In this document: in pieces, positions 35,918 to 44,193 of the stretch
Layout: each line of letters begins with the position of its first letter
Position numbering within the stretch: position 1 is the first letter of the stretch
Assembly: GCF_937129525.1 (NCBI RefSeq)
Contig: NZ_CAKZNK010000051.1
Span: 1-64,000 of the forward strand
Direction of reading: 5' to 3'
DNA: 64,000 bases
Source: an uncultured Chloroflexus sp.
Lineage (GTDB): Bacteria; Chloroflexota; Chloroflexia; Chloroflexales; Chloroflexaceae
Position numbers and translations under genes: made by a program
The notes under the pieces: model-generated
What the model saw: the letters and a program-made list of their open reading frames with translations, nothing else
Database searches by the model: none
Told to the model about the DNA's origin: nothing

Positions 35918-35961
35918 ACGGTGTAAGCTATCACCGTCCTGCCGCGGCAGGACGGTTTTTT
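35918..35961 (+). terminator. riboswitch-controlled terminator with competing stem
   Basis: A perfect self-complementary stem at 35933-35956 runs into six T (35956-35961). Upstream ACGGTG (35918-35923) can instead pair with CACCGT (35932-35937), which takes away part of the terminator stem and would act as antiterminator. Ligand binding is expected to favour termination. Confidence 0.85.
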
Positions 35962-36011
35962 GTCTGCATCGCCATCTCGTCTCCTTCGTCGTTGGCCGAC
36001 GGGAGGTTGCA

Positions 36012-36809
36012 ATGACGCTGGTTGAACGGATTGCTGAGCTGCGCGAACGGGTGCGACAACAACGGCCTTTGCTCCATCACATTACGAACTTTGTGGTGAT
36101 GAACGATACGGCAAACGTCACTCTCCACATCGGTGGTTTGCCGGTGATGGCGCATTCGCGCGAAGAGGTGGCCGAGATGGTGGCTGCCGCCGGCGCGCTG
36201 GTGCTCAACCCCGGTACGCTAGAGTGGCTCGATGCGATGTTGCTGGCCGGCAACCGGGCCAATGAACTGGGCATTCCGATTGTGCTCGATCCGGTGGGGG
36301 CAGGCGCGACAAGGCCACGCACGGCGACGATGCTGCGATTGCTGGAAGAGTTGCAGATTGCCGTAGTGCGGGGTAATGGCGGTGAAATCGGGGCGTTGTC
36401 CGGCATGGGTGGTGAGGTCAAGGGCGTTGAGGCAGTGGCCGAGCCGGAACATCCACTGCTGGCAGCCCAAGAGCTGGCTCGTCGTTATGGAACAGTTGTT
36501 GCTTCGACAGGCCGCCAAGACATTGTGACTGATGGTACCCGCGTTATGCTGGTCGATAACGGTCACGAGTGGTTGCGTACCTTGACCGGTACCGGTTGTG
36601 CGGCGACGACCGTCGTGGCCGCGTTTGCTGCCGTTGAGCGGGATTATGTCCTGGCGACAGCCGCGGCACTCGCCTGTTTCGGTCTGGCTGCCGAACTGGC
36701 TGCGCCACAGGCACAGGGGCCAGCCAGTTTCAAAGTGGCGTTCTACGATGCAATCTACCACCTGTCTGCCGATCAGATTCGGGCCGGCGCGCGGGTATCG
36801 GTGGATTGA
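36012..36809 (+). CDS. thiM: hydroxyethylthiazole kinase, first copy
   Basis: The 265-residue enzyme phosphorylates 4-methyl-5-(2-hydroxyethyl)thiazole with ATP in thiamin salvage. ATG 36012 has GGGAGG upstream. Family marks are LLHHITNFVVMNDTAN, GLPVMAHSREEV, VLDPVGAGAT and the active-site LTGTGCAATT with Cys196. It is about two residues shorter than its neighbour at the NPGTLEW turn, lacking the Ser-Pro found there. It is the first gene under TPP riboswitch control and is followed 76 bases later by a second thiM. Confidence 0.93.
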   Translation: MTLVERIAELRERVRQQRPLLHHITNFVVMNDTANVTLHIGGLPVMAHSREEVAEMVAAAGALVLNPGTLEWLDAMLLAGNRANELGIPIVLDPVGAGATRPRTATMLRLLEELQIAVVRGNGGEIGALSGMGGEVKGVEAVAEPEHPLLAAQELARRYGTVVASTGRQDIVTDGTRVMLVDNGHEWLRTLTGTGCAATTVVAAFAAVERDYVLATAAALACFGLAAELAAPQAQGPASFKVAFYDAIYHLSADQIRAGARVSVD

Positions 36810-37079
36810 GCATCGCGCCTGACGTTCTCTTTCCCCACTGTAGGGTAGTACGATGAGCCTGTGAGACGTTGTACGGAGGTGACTAATGAATCTTAACGAG
36901 CAGATTGCCGCATTGCGCGAACGGGTGCGCCAACAACGCCCCCTGCTTCACCACATCACGAACTTTGTGGTGATGAATGATACGGCAAATGTTACTCTGC
37001 ACATCGGTGGTTTGCCGGTGATGGCGCATTCGCGCGAAGAGGTGGCCGAGATGGTGGCTGCCGCCGGCGCGCTGGTGCT
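36126..37079 (+). repeat. 80-base identical block shared by the two thiM copies
   Basis: Bases 36126-36205 and 37000-37079 are identical over 80 positions, including third codon positions. Other parts of the genes differ at many silent sites. More near-identical blocks occur at the 3' ends (about 36612-36720 and 37497-37600, and the last 60 bases). Confidence 0.85.
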
Positions 37080-37695
37080 TAATCCGGGCACGTTGTCGCC
37101 GGAGTGGGTCGAGTCGATGTTAGTCGCCGGTAAGCGCGCTAATGAATTGGGTATCCCGATTGTGCTTGATCCGGTTGGTGCCGGCGCTACAACGTTGCGC
37201 ACTACGAGCAATCGACGTTTGCTGGAAGAGTTACAGATTGCGATTGTGCGTGGCAATTCGGGTGAGATCGGGGCGCTGGCCGGAATGGGTGGCGTGGTCA
37301 AGGGAGTCGAAGCGGTGGTCGAGGCTGATGATCCGGTGGCCGCAGCGCAAGAGCTGGCCCGTCGCTATGGCGTGGTAGCGGCAGTAACTGGCCGACGCGA
37401 TATTGTGACCGATGGGAAGCGGGTGATGATGGTGGATAACGGTCACGAGTGGCTGAAGACGCTGACCGGTACCGGTTGCTCGGCAACCACTGTTGTCGCC
37501 GCGTTTGCTGCCGTTGAGCAGGATTATGTCCTGGCGACAGCCGCGGCGCTGGCCTGTTTCGGTCTGGCTGCCGAACTGGCTGCGCCACAGGCGCGGGGTC
37601 CGGCCAGCTTCAAAGTGGCGTTCTACGATGCAATCTATCACCTGTCCACCGATCAGATTCGGGCCGGCGCGAAGGTGACGGAAGCACAGATGTAG
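36886..37695 (+). CDS. thiM: hydroxyethylthiazole kinase, second copy
   Basis: A 269-residue paralog of the preceding gene with the same motifs (HHITNFVVMND, VMAHSREEV, DPVGAGAT, LTGTGCSATT with Cys near 198). GGAGGTG precedes ATG 36886. The sequence keeps every catalytic feature, so both copies should be active. Differences from copy one cluster in the middle (about 100-190), the region around the substrate pocket and the AAQELARRYG helix. The redundancy could give a second substrate, a hetero-oligomer or simply dosage. Confidence 0.93.
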   Translation: MNLNEQIAALRERVRQQRPLLHHITNFVVMNDTANVTLHIGGLPVMAHSREEVAEMVAAAGALVLNPGTLSPEWVESMLVAGKRANELGIPIVLDPVGAGATTLRTTSNRRLLEELQIAIVRGNSGEIGALAGMGGVVKGVEAVVEADDPVAAAQELARRYGVVAAVTGRRDIVTDGKRVMMVDNGHEWLKTLTGTGCSATTVVAAFAAVEQDYVLATAAALACFGLAAELAAPQARGPASFKVAFYDAIYHLSTDQIRAGAKVTEAQM

Positions 37696-37838
37696 CGTTG
37701 CGCTGATGAAATGGGTTTGTCTGGCGGGTGCAGCGTAGACTGCTGTGATGTGGCGTAGCGCAAGACGACAGAAAGGGAGTGGACTGTTTGCGACTTCAGA
37801 GCTGTCGCCGCGCGTCACACAACGGAAGGATGAAGTCT

Positions 37839-38510
37839 ATGGCATGGCAAGGCGCAATAACCTGGGATCTCTACGTCATCACCGACGCTGGTCTAGCGCG
37901 CGGTCGCTCACATCAAGCGGTACTCGAAGCCGCAATTGCTGGCGGGGCAACGGTGGTTCAGTATCGGGAGAAAGCTGCCTCAACCCGCCAGATGGTGCAG
38001 GAAGCGGGTGAGTTGTGTGCCCTGGCCCGGCAAGCCAGTGTGCCGCTAATCGTGAATGATCGGATTGACGTGGCCCTGGCTGTTGATGCTGACGGAGTGC
38101 ATATCGGTCAGGACGATATGCCTGCTCAACTGGCTCGTCGGTTGATCGGGCCGGACAAGATCCTTGGCGTATCGGTCTCGACGCTGGATGAAGCTTTACA
38201 GGCAGTTCAGGATGGTGCCGATTATCTCGGTGTAGGCCCTATCTTTGCGACTCCGACCAAACCTGATGCGGCGCCACCGATTGGAATGGAGGGATTGCGG
38301 CTGATCTGCCAGCAGGTCTCTATCCCGATTGTCGCGATTGGCAGTATCAATGCAACTAACGCGGCAGACGCTATCGCCGCCGGGGCTGATGGAGTGGCGG
38401 TGGTATCGGCAGTTGTAGCCGCAGATGATGTTGCCGTAGCAGCCCGCCAATTACGGGCTATTGTCGTTGACGCGCGCAGTCGCCACGCTGAGCAGAGAGG
38501 AAAACGATGA
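37839..38510 (+). CDS. thiE: thiamin phosphate synthase
   Basis: The 223-residue TIM-barrel enzyme joins HMP pyrophosphate with thiazole phosphate to make thiamin phosphate. Motifs: WDLYVITDAGLARGR, VVQYREKAASTRQMV, VPLIVNDRIDVALAVDADGV, HIGQDDMP and YLGVGPIFATPTKPD. ATG 37839 has GGAAGG 9 bases upstream; the ATG at 37830 abuts that site and is less likely. It overlaps thiD by 4 bases (ATGA). The 143 bases between thiM and thiE show no further signal. Confidence 0.94.
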   Translation: MAWQGAITWDLYVITDAGLARGRSHQAVLEAAIAGGATVVQYREKAASTRQMVQEAGELCALARQASVPLIVNDRIDVALAVDADGVHIGQDDMPAQLARRLIGPDKILGVSVSTLDEALQAVQDGADYLGVGPIFATPTKPDAAPPIGMEGLRLICQQVSIPIVAIGSINATNAADAIAAGADGVAVVSAVVAADDVAVAARQLRAIVVDARSRHAEQRGKR

Positions 38511-39313
38511 CTCTACCCCGTTGTTTGACGATTGCCGGTTCCGATTCGGGAGGTGGGGCCGGCATCCAAGCCGATCTCAAGACGTTTTCCGCCCTCGGTG
38601 GGTATGGGATGAGTGTTCTGACCGCTATCACGGCCCAGAATACGGTGGGCGTACAGGCCGTCTTTGAGCTGCCGGCAACGCTGGTAGCGCAGCAGATCGA
38701 TTCGGTGGTGACCGACATCGGTGTTGATGCGGTCAAGACTGGAATGCTGGCAAATGCCGAGATTATTGCTGTTGTCGCGGAAAAAGCGCGCCTGTACCGG
38801 TGGCCACACCTGGTCGTTGACCCGGTGATGGTAGCCAAGAGTGGCGATCCGTTGCTCCGCTCAGACGCACGCGCGGCCCTGATCTCGTTGCTCTTTCCAC
38901 TCGCTACGGTGGTGACCCCAAATCTGCCTGAAGCGCGCGCGCTGACCGGTTTGGAGATTACCACGATCGGCGAGATGGAGCAGGCAGCCAGAGCGATTCA
39001 CGCTATGGGGCCGCGCTGGATCGTGGTGAAAGGCGGTCATCTGGAAGGCGATAGCGTTGATGTGCTCTTCGACGGCGAACGGTTTTCTTACTTCTCTTCT
39101 CCCCGGATCGAGACGCGCCATACTCATGGCACCGGCTGCACCTTCGCTTCGGCTATCGCCGTCGGGCTGGCGAGGGGTTTGTCAGTGCCTGAAGCAGTGC
39201 AACAGGCGAAAGAGTACATCACAACGGCGCTACGTCATGCTCCCGGTCTGGGGCAGGGGCACGGCCCGGTGCATCATTTTGCTTCGTGGTATCAGGCGCA
39301 TTCCAATCAGTGA
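38507..39313 (+). CDS. thiD: hydroxymethylpyrimidine / phosphomethylpyrimidine kinase
   Basis: The 268-residue ribokinase-fold enzyme phosphorylates HMP twice to give HMP pyrophosphate, the other substrate of ThiE. Marks: LTIAGSDSGGGAGIQADLKT, VDPVMVAKSGDPLL, VTPNLPEARALTG and the catalytic THGTGCTFASAIAVGLARG. Coupled to thiE by a 4-base overlap, it completes the operon thiM-thiM-thiE-thiD, and a terminator follows. There is no thiC or thiG here, so this operon serves salvage rather than de novo synthesis. Confidence 0.95.
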   Translation: MTLPRCLTIAGSDSGGGAGIQADLKTFSALGGYGMSVLTAITAQNTVGVQAVFELPATLVAQQIDSVVTDIGVDAVKTGMLANAEIIAVVAEKARLYRWPHLVVDPVMVAKSGDPLLRSDARAALISLLFPLATVVTPNLPEARALTGLEITTIGEMEQAARAIHAMGPRWIVVKGGHLEGDSVDVLFDGERFSYFSSPRIETRHTHGTGCTFASAIAVGLARGLSVPEAVQQAKEYITTALRHAPGLGQGHGPVHHFASWYQAHSNQ

Positions 39314-39329
39314 CTTGTTCGTTAATGGG

Positions 39330-39360
39330 AGAGAGGCGGACAATCGGCCCGCCTCTCTTT
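39330..39360 (+). terminator. terminator of the thi operon
   Basis: AGAGAGGCGG (39330-39339) pairs with CCGCCTCTCT (39349-39358), then TT. It lies 16 bases after the thiD stop. Confidence 0.75.
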
Positions 39361-39516
39361 CCTGCGCATGCTCTGTTAGCTTATGGTTGATTGTTTTGTC
39401 AATTATGGACAGAGCGACCAATTGACGAAAGTGCCATCAACTGCGTATAGTATCCTCATCGGGCATGCCGGCGTGCAGCGTGTTTGCGTGTCGGGTTCAT
39501 GATGAGGAGTAACGTC

Positions 39517-40329
39517 ATGCGGGCACAAAACAAAGTGATTGTGGTTACCGGCGGTGGTAGCGGAATTGGGCGGGCTCTGGTCTTGCACTTGTTACGCAAG
39601 GGAGCCCGGGTTGCGGCGGTTGATTTAAATTCGACGGCACTCGCAGAGACGGCGCAGCTTGCTGGCGCGGGATCGAGCCGGCTATCTACCCACGTGGTCA
39701 ATGTTGCCGATCGGGCGGCGGTAGCGGCGCTTCCTGCGCAGGTGATAGCCGCGCACGGGGTGGTTGATGGTGTCATCAACAATGCGGGTATCATCCAGCC
39801 TTTTGTCCGGGTGAAAGACCTCGACGAAGCGACCATCGATCGGGTCATGAACGTCAATTTTTACGGCACGGTCTTCGTGACCAAAGCCTTTCTGCCCACG
39901 TTGCTGACCAGACCAGAAGCGCATATTGTCAATATTTCAAGCATGGGCGGATTCTTGCCCGTTCCCGGACAGACGATCTACGGCGCGGCGAAAGCTGCGG
40001 TGAAGTTGTTTACTGAGGGCCTGTACGCTGAACTGCTTGAAACCAACGTGCGGGTGACTGTTGTCTTTCCCGGAGCAGTCAGTACGAATATCGTCTCCAA
40101 TTCCGGGTTACAGACGGCGCCGATGGCTGAGGGTAATCAAGCGCGCTCGCTCAAGCCATTATCTGCCGAGCAGGCAGCGTCGATCATCATTGATGGAATG
40201 GAACGAAACCTGTACCGGGTTCTGGTCGGCAAAGATGCCCGGATGATGGATCGGCTGTATCGTTTGAATCCACGTTTTGCCGTGAATCTAATCTTGCGCC
40301 AGATGAAATCGTTGCTGGCCCGGTCATGA
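39517..40329 (+). CDS. short-chain dehydrogenase/reductase
   Basis: A 270-residue classical SDR with NAD(P)-binding VVTGGGSGIGRAL, the INNAG strand, catalytic Ser in VNISSMGG and YGAAK. ATG 39517 is chosen for the TGAGGAG 8 bases upstream; the frame extends to earlier start codons at 39484 and 39502 without a better site. Substrate unknown. The gene stands alone after the thi operon terminator, and the 265 bases that follow it, up to a convergent lipoprotein gene, hold only a weak hairpin near 40528. Confidence 0.88.
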   Translation: MRAQNKVIVVTGGGSGIGRALVLHLLRKGARVAAVDLNSTALAETAQLAGAGSSRLSTHVVNVADRAAVAALPAQVIAAHGVVDGVINNAGIIQPFVRVKDLDEATIDRVMNVNFYGTVFVTKAFLPTLLTRPEAHIVNISSMGGFLPVPGQTIYGAAKAAVKLFTEGLYAELLETNVRVTVVFPGAVSTNIVSNSGLQTAPMAEGNQARSLKPLSAEQAASIIIDGMERNLYRVLVGKDARMMDRLYRLNPRFAVNLILRQMKSLLARS

Positions 40330-40594
40330 TCATTGGGTGCTGTAAGCCGGGATCGCTGCTGTGTTCTGGATGCCCGCTGAGCAAGGGGGAGCCTCCCACG
40401 AGTTGTTGGCATGCTTTCCAGAGATGACCAGTCAATTCTCGCATTGAGTGTTCTTCACTGCGGCAGCGAGTATGGTCTGGCGGTGATTGATGGAAAAGGA
40501 GGGTGATAACCGATAACCGCACTCTATCCGACCCAGGGGAGTCGGATCGCGCGATTGAATCGCTATGTGCTGCCTCTTGCGATCTCGATCTAAA

Positions 40595-41638
40595 CTAACT
40601 GCGCATGATCAGCGGCAGATATGCCCGCGGGACGAGTGGGCTGCCGCCGGTGGTGAAAGGTGTATCGTTTGACCAGTGCTGATCGGCGCCGCCTGGGCGC
40701 GGTTTGAGTTCGCCGGGACTTTGCCCACCGGTAGCGCTGTCGCCGATAGTTGTCCCGCTCCCTTCGTCAAACCGATAGAGTGCCAGTGTGTCAGCATCTG
40801 CTTGATGTGGTGTGTCTGGACGAGTGAAAGGCGCCGAATAACGCGCGATCCGCGACAGGCGCACATCATCGAGCCAGCCGTTAAAGTAACGACTACCTGG
40901 ATAATCATGCTTTTCCGCGCCGAGTACCAGGTAGGGATCGCTGTTGGGATAGGATGTTGTCCGGTTCAAGCGGTAATCGATCCGTCCATCTGGCCCATTC
41001 ATCGCGCCGTCGAGTTGACCATCAACAAATAAGCGCACTTGTCCGCTACTGGCCCGGGTGACGGCAATGTGATGCCATGCTCCGTCGGTAACTGTCATGG
41101 TGCCTTTCAGCAAGCGATCATCACTGCCCACACTCACGCCGACAACCAGCTTCCCATCGCAAATCGCGATGCCGTAATCGCCATAATCGCCTTCACCGAA
41201 AATGTCGCGGTCGATGACAATGTTGCCGTAGTACCATCCATCGCAATCAGGCGCGGTATTGTCGGCTGCATTTGCCTTCATCCAGAACTCAATTGTCATG
41301 TCGCCGCCAGCATTGACCGGGCGTGAGCTGGTCAAGCGTCCGGCGCTGTCAATCGTCCCCAGCGGAATTTTAATCCGATCCTGATCGTTTGTGCTGCTGC
41401 CAAAGAGTCTGATCGAAAAACCGGTGGTGGCAGGCCGGGCAATAGCCGGTTGTGTTGGCGCCGTTTCAGTTGCAATTGATGCTGGTGAGGATGGTTGTGC
41501 GACCGTTGGCAGAGCACTTGTCGGTATGGTTTGTGCGTGTGTTGGTGTTGGTGCGGGTGAAACACTGCTGGCGCTACACGCAATTAACACCCAGCAGAGC
41601 CAGCCTGCCAGGAGATAGATCAATCGGTACTGGCGCAT
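40595..41638 (-). CDS. LamG-domain lipoprotein
   Basis: The 347-residue exported protein has a lipoprotein signal peptide with lipobox LIAC (Cys21), a Pro/Thr/Ser-rich linker (about 22-70) and a LamG/concanavalin-like domain (about 90-305) with MTIEFWMKAN, DGAWHHIAVTRASSGQVRLF, DGQLDGAMNG and GWLDDVRLSRIARYS. Such domains bind sugars or surface glycans. The C-terminus PRAYLPLIMRS matches the tails of three other exported proteins in this window. It probably sits at the outer face of the membrane. Confidence 0.85.
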   Translation of the reverse strand: MRQYRLIYLLAGWLCWVLIACSASSVSPAPTPTHAQTIPTSALPTVAQPSSPASIATETAPTQPAIARPATTGFSIRLFGSSTNDQDRIKIPLGTIDSAGRLTSSRPVNAGGDMTIEFWMKANAADNTAPDCDGWYYGNIVIDRDIFGEGDYGDYGIAICDGKLVVGVSVGSDDRLLKGTMTVTDGAWHHIAVTRASSGQVRLFVDGQLDGAMNGPDGRIDYRLNRTTSYPNSDPYLVLGAEKHDYPGSRYFNGWLDDVRLSRIARYSAPFTRPDTPHQADADTLALYRFDEGSGTTIGDSATGGQSPGELKPRPGGADQHWSNDTPFTTGGSPLVPRAYLPLIMRS

Positions 41639-41704
41639 GATTACCCCCTCCCGTTGCCCAAACGGTAATGATGTCTTCGTTGTAGCATAAACGCGACGGG
41701 GGTG

Positions 41705-43021
41705 TTAATAGCCAGAAGGTACCGGTTGAGCATAACGAGCATGTTCGTGGATGATCTGAGCGGCGCGCCGTCCTAATTCGACAGCATAATTCGTGCCGCG
41801 ATCCCACGGGTAAACCTGACTCATGCTGGCCCAGTAGAGACCGGTGAGCGGGGTAGGAATTGGCGGAATATTTCGGCTATGGTTTACCGGTACGATTGGT
41901 TGCGCGTAGGTTTCTCGATGTAACCAGTAGCCGCGCACCCATTCTCGCCGGAAAGCCGGGTTGATCTGATGGAGTGCCGGCATGAATCGTTCGAGCAGTT
42001 CGGCTGGTGTGAGACGAAAATATTCGTGATCGGGGTCAAGATAGTCGCCGCAGTAAATCAGATGGTCGCCGCCGTAGTGTTGCGACTCGATAAAGTTGGT
42101 GTGCTCAACTAACGCCAGAAACGGGAATTCGGCTTTGGGTAGATTGAGCCAATAGATCCCGTTGGTCAGCGGTTGACGCAGGGCAATGGTAAGTGCCACG
42201 GCCCCCATCGAGCGCAACGTTCGCAACTGACCGAGATAGCCGGTGGGGAGTTGTGGAACCAGGCGAGCCAGCAATCCCGGTGCTCCGGTAACCAGGAGCG
42301 CATCGTAATCGGTTGGTGGGTGGTTACCAGCCAGCACCTGCCAGCCGGTTTCAGTTTGAGCGACCGTCTTTACCGGCGTTTGCCGCCATACTTGCGCGCC
42401 ACGTCGCGCGCACGCTGCGCACAGTTCATCAGCGAAGGCCTGAAAGCCACCCTCGAAGTAACCGAGCTTGAAGCTACGCGCTCGCAACCGTGCCCATAGC
42501 CATGCCATGTTGACTTCATCGGCGTGTGGGCCAAATTTCCCTTCCAGCAACGGACGCCAGATCACGCGCGCCACATTTCGCCCTGAATACCGTTCAGTCC
42601 ACTCAGTTGCTGTCACTCGCTCAAGTTTCTGCCAGTTGTTAGTAATAAACTTCAGGTAGAAGGCGCTGATCCCAAAGCGTAGCCGGTCGAGCGGTGGCAA
42701 GCCGGGGAATCGCAACACCGGCAGCACACCATCGAGGGCATACCCGCGACCATTCCACCATTGCGCAGTGACCGGCGCGCGGAAGAAGAGCCGGTCGCGC
42801 ATCCCGATCTCGCTGGTGAGCTTGATGATGGCATGGTCGGTCGTGAAGATGTGGTGGTAGAACCGTTCGAGCGGCCACTCCCAGGCCGGATCGCGAAAAC
42901 CACTGGCCAGACCACCGACCTGCTCGCCAGCCTCATAGACCGTCACAGCGTGGCCTTGTCCGGCCAGATCGTAGGCGGCGCTCAGGCCGGCGATACCGGC
43001 GCCGATAATCGCAATCCTCAT
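41705..43021 (-). CDS. FAD-dependent oxidoreductase, amine oxidase / protoporphyrinogen oxidase-like
   Basis: A 438-residue flavoprotein starting with the dinucleotide-binding RIAIIGAGIAGLSAAYDLAG and the FAD-ribose Glu in VTVYEAGEQVGGLA. Its C-terminal GLYWASMSQVYPWDRGTNYA supplies the usual flavin-contact region. The family includes amine oxidases, phytoene desaturase-like enzymes and UDP-galactopyranose mutase-like proteins. It overlaps the upstream flippase-like gene by 4 bases, so a role in lipid or lipid-linked sugar metabolism is possible. Substrate unknown. Confidence 0.82.
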   Translation of the reverse strand: MRIAIIGAGIAGLSAAYDLAGQGHAVTVYEAGEQVGGLASGFRDPAWEWPLERFYHHIFTTDHAIIKLTSEIGMRDRLFFRAPVTAQWWNGRGYALDGVLPVLRFPGLPPLDRLRFGISAFYLKFITNNWQKLERVTATEWTERYSGRNVARVIWRPLLEGKFGPHADEVNMAWLWARLRARSFKLGYFEGGFQAFADELCAACARRGAQVWRQTPVKTVAQTETGWQVLAGNHPPTDYDALLVTGAPGLLARLVPQLPTGYLGQLRTLRSMGAVALTIALRQPLTNGIYWLNLPKAEFPFLALVEHTNFIESQHYGGDHLIYCGDYLDPDHEYFRLTPAELLERFMPALHQINPAFRREWVRGYWLHRETYAQPIVPVNHSRNIPPIPTPLTGLYWASMSQVYPWDRGTNYAVELGRRAAQIIHEHARYAQPVPSGY

Positions 43022-44058
43022 GGCAGCACCTGTTGGGTGGTCGGAGTGTCTTCAGGAGTGGCAGGAGCTGTCTGTTCACGAAGGGCTGCCGCCCGTTCCA
43101 TATCGCGCCAGGACAGGCTCTGACGCAGCATGTACCAGCCACCGAGCAAGGTTACCGGCAGCCAGAGGGCAACGTGCAGCACCAGCGTATAGCCGGCGGC
43201 GAGCGCATGGGGAACGCCGAACTGGGTCAGAATGGCGATACCGGGCGCATCGAACGTGCCGATATAGCCGGGAGTGGAGGGAATGGTGGTAAAAAGATTG
43301 ACAATGGCGGTCATCAGCATCAAGACCAGGAACGAGACTTCAAAGGGAAAGGCGTGCATGACAAACCAGTATTTGAGCGTTTCGCCCAGCCAAATCAGGG
43401 TTGAAGTCGCCAGAATAATCATCATTTCGCGTGGACTGCGCAATGATTGTAAGCCTATGATGAAGCGGTCGAAGAGGCCGTGGATGTGTGGGCGCAGCAC
43501 GGCAGGCGCAAAGCGATCGACCGCAACGGTGTAGAGGCGACTCATCCGTTGGGGGTGGGTGGCCAGCGCAATGAAACCGATCATTGCCAGGATGAACAAG
43601 GCACTAAATCCAAGCACCAGGGCGCGGAAGGTGTCTGGTAGGGGGGCGAAAGGTAATGTTATTGCGACAAAGAGCAGCATCACCAGGCCGTCAAACAGTC
43701 GTTCGAGCACGACGGTAGCCAGTGAGGCGCTCATAGCAATACCACAGTTGCGGCGCAACACATAACTGCGCAATACCTCGCCGGCGCGGGCCGGGTAGAC
43801 ATTATTGCCCATATAGCCGATTACAACAATTGGGAAGAGCACGCGGAGCGGTACCGGCGCGATATGATTGAGCATCGACTGCCAGCGCCAGGCGCGTGCC
43901 CAGACTGTCGCAAAGTAGATGGCGATGCCTGGAATCAACCACCAGTAATTGGCCTCGCGCAGCGACTCCCAGAAATGAGCCAGATCGAGACCGTAGAGCG
44001 CGATGCCGAGGAAGAGCGCACTAATAATCAGGCCAAGCCATAGTTTCCAATGTCGCAC
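43018..44058 (-). CDS. flippase-like membrane protein (lysylphosphatidylglycerol synthase transmembrane-type, UPF0104)
   Basis: This 346-residue protein has about seven to eight membrane segments of the AglD/MprF-TM domain. Telltale regions are YFATVWARAWRWQSML, VIGYMGNNVYPARAGEVLRS and TTIPSTPGYIGTFDAPGIAI. GTG 44058 has AAGGAA 6 bases upstream. Relatives move or modify lipid-linked molecules across membranes. It precedes and overlaps the FAD oxidoreductase gene, and the pair probably act on the same lipid or glycolipid. Confidence 0.82.
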   Translation of the reverse strand: MRHWKLWLGLIISALFLGIALYGLDLAHFWESLREANYWWLIPGIAIYFATVWARAWRWQSMLNHIAPVPLRVLFPIVVIGYMGNNVYPARAGEVLRSYVLRRNCGIAMSASLATVVLERLFDGLVMLLFVAITLPFAPLPDTFRALVLGFSALFILAMIGFIALATHPQRMSRLYTVAVDRFAPAVLRPHIHGLFDRFIIGLQSLRSPREMMIILATSTLIWLGETLKYWFVMHAFPFEVSFLVLMLMTAIVNLFTTIPSTPGYIGTFDAPGIAILTQFGVPHALAAGYTLVLHVALWLPVTLLGGWYMLRQSLSWRDMERAAALREQTAPATPEDTPTTQQVLP

Positions 44059-44193
44059 TGAAGTTCCTTTGGCTGTGACGTTCGTTTAGTATGGGTAATA
44101 GTGTATCGCATGCCGTTCTGTCAGGATGACAGGCTGCGTCACCGGCAAACGGTTTGCCTTTTCTTTGCATCTTAACCCGCCTGTAGCGGCCTG

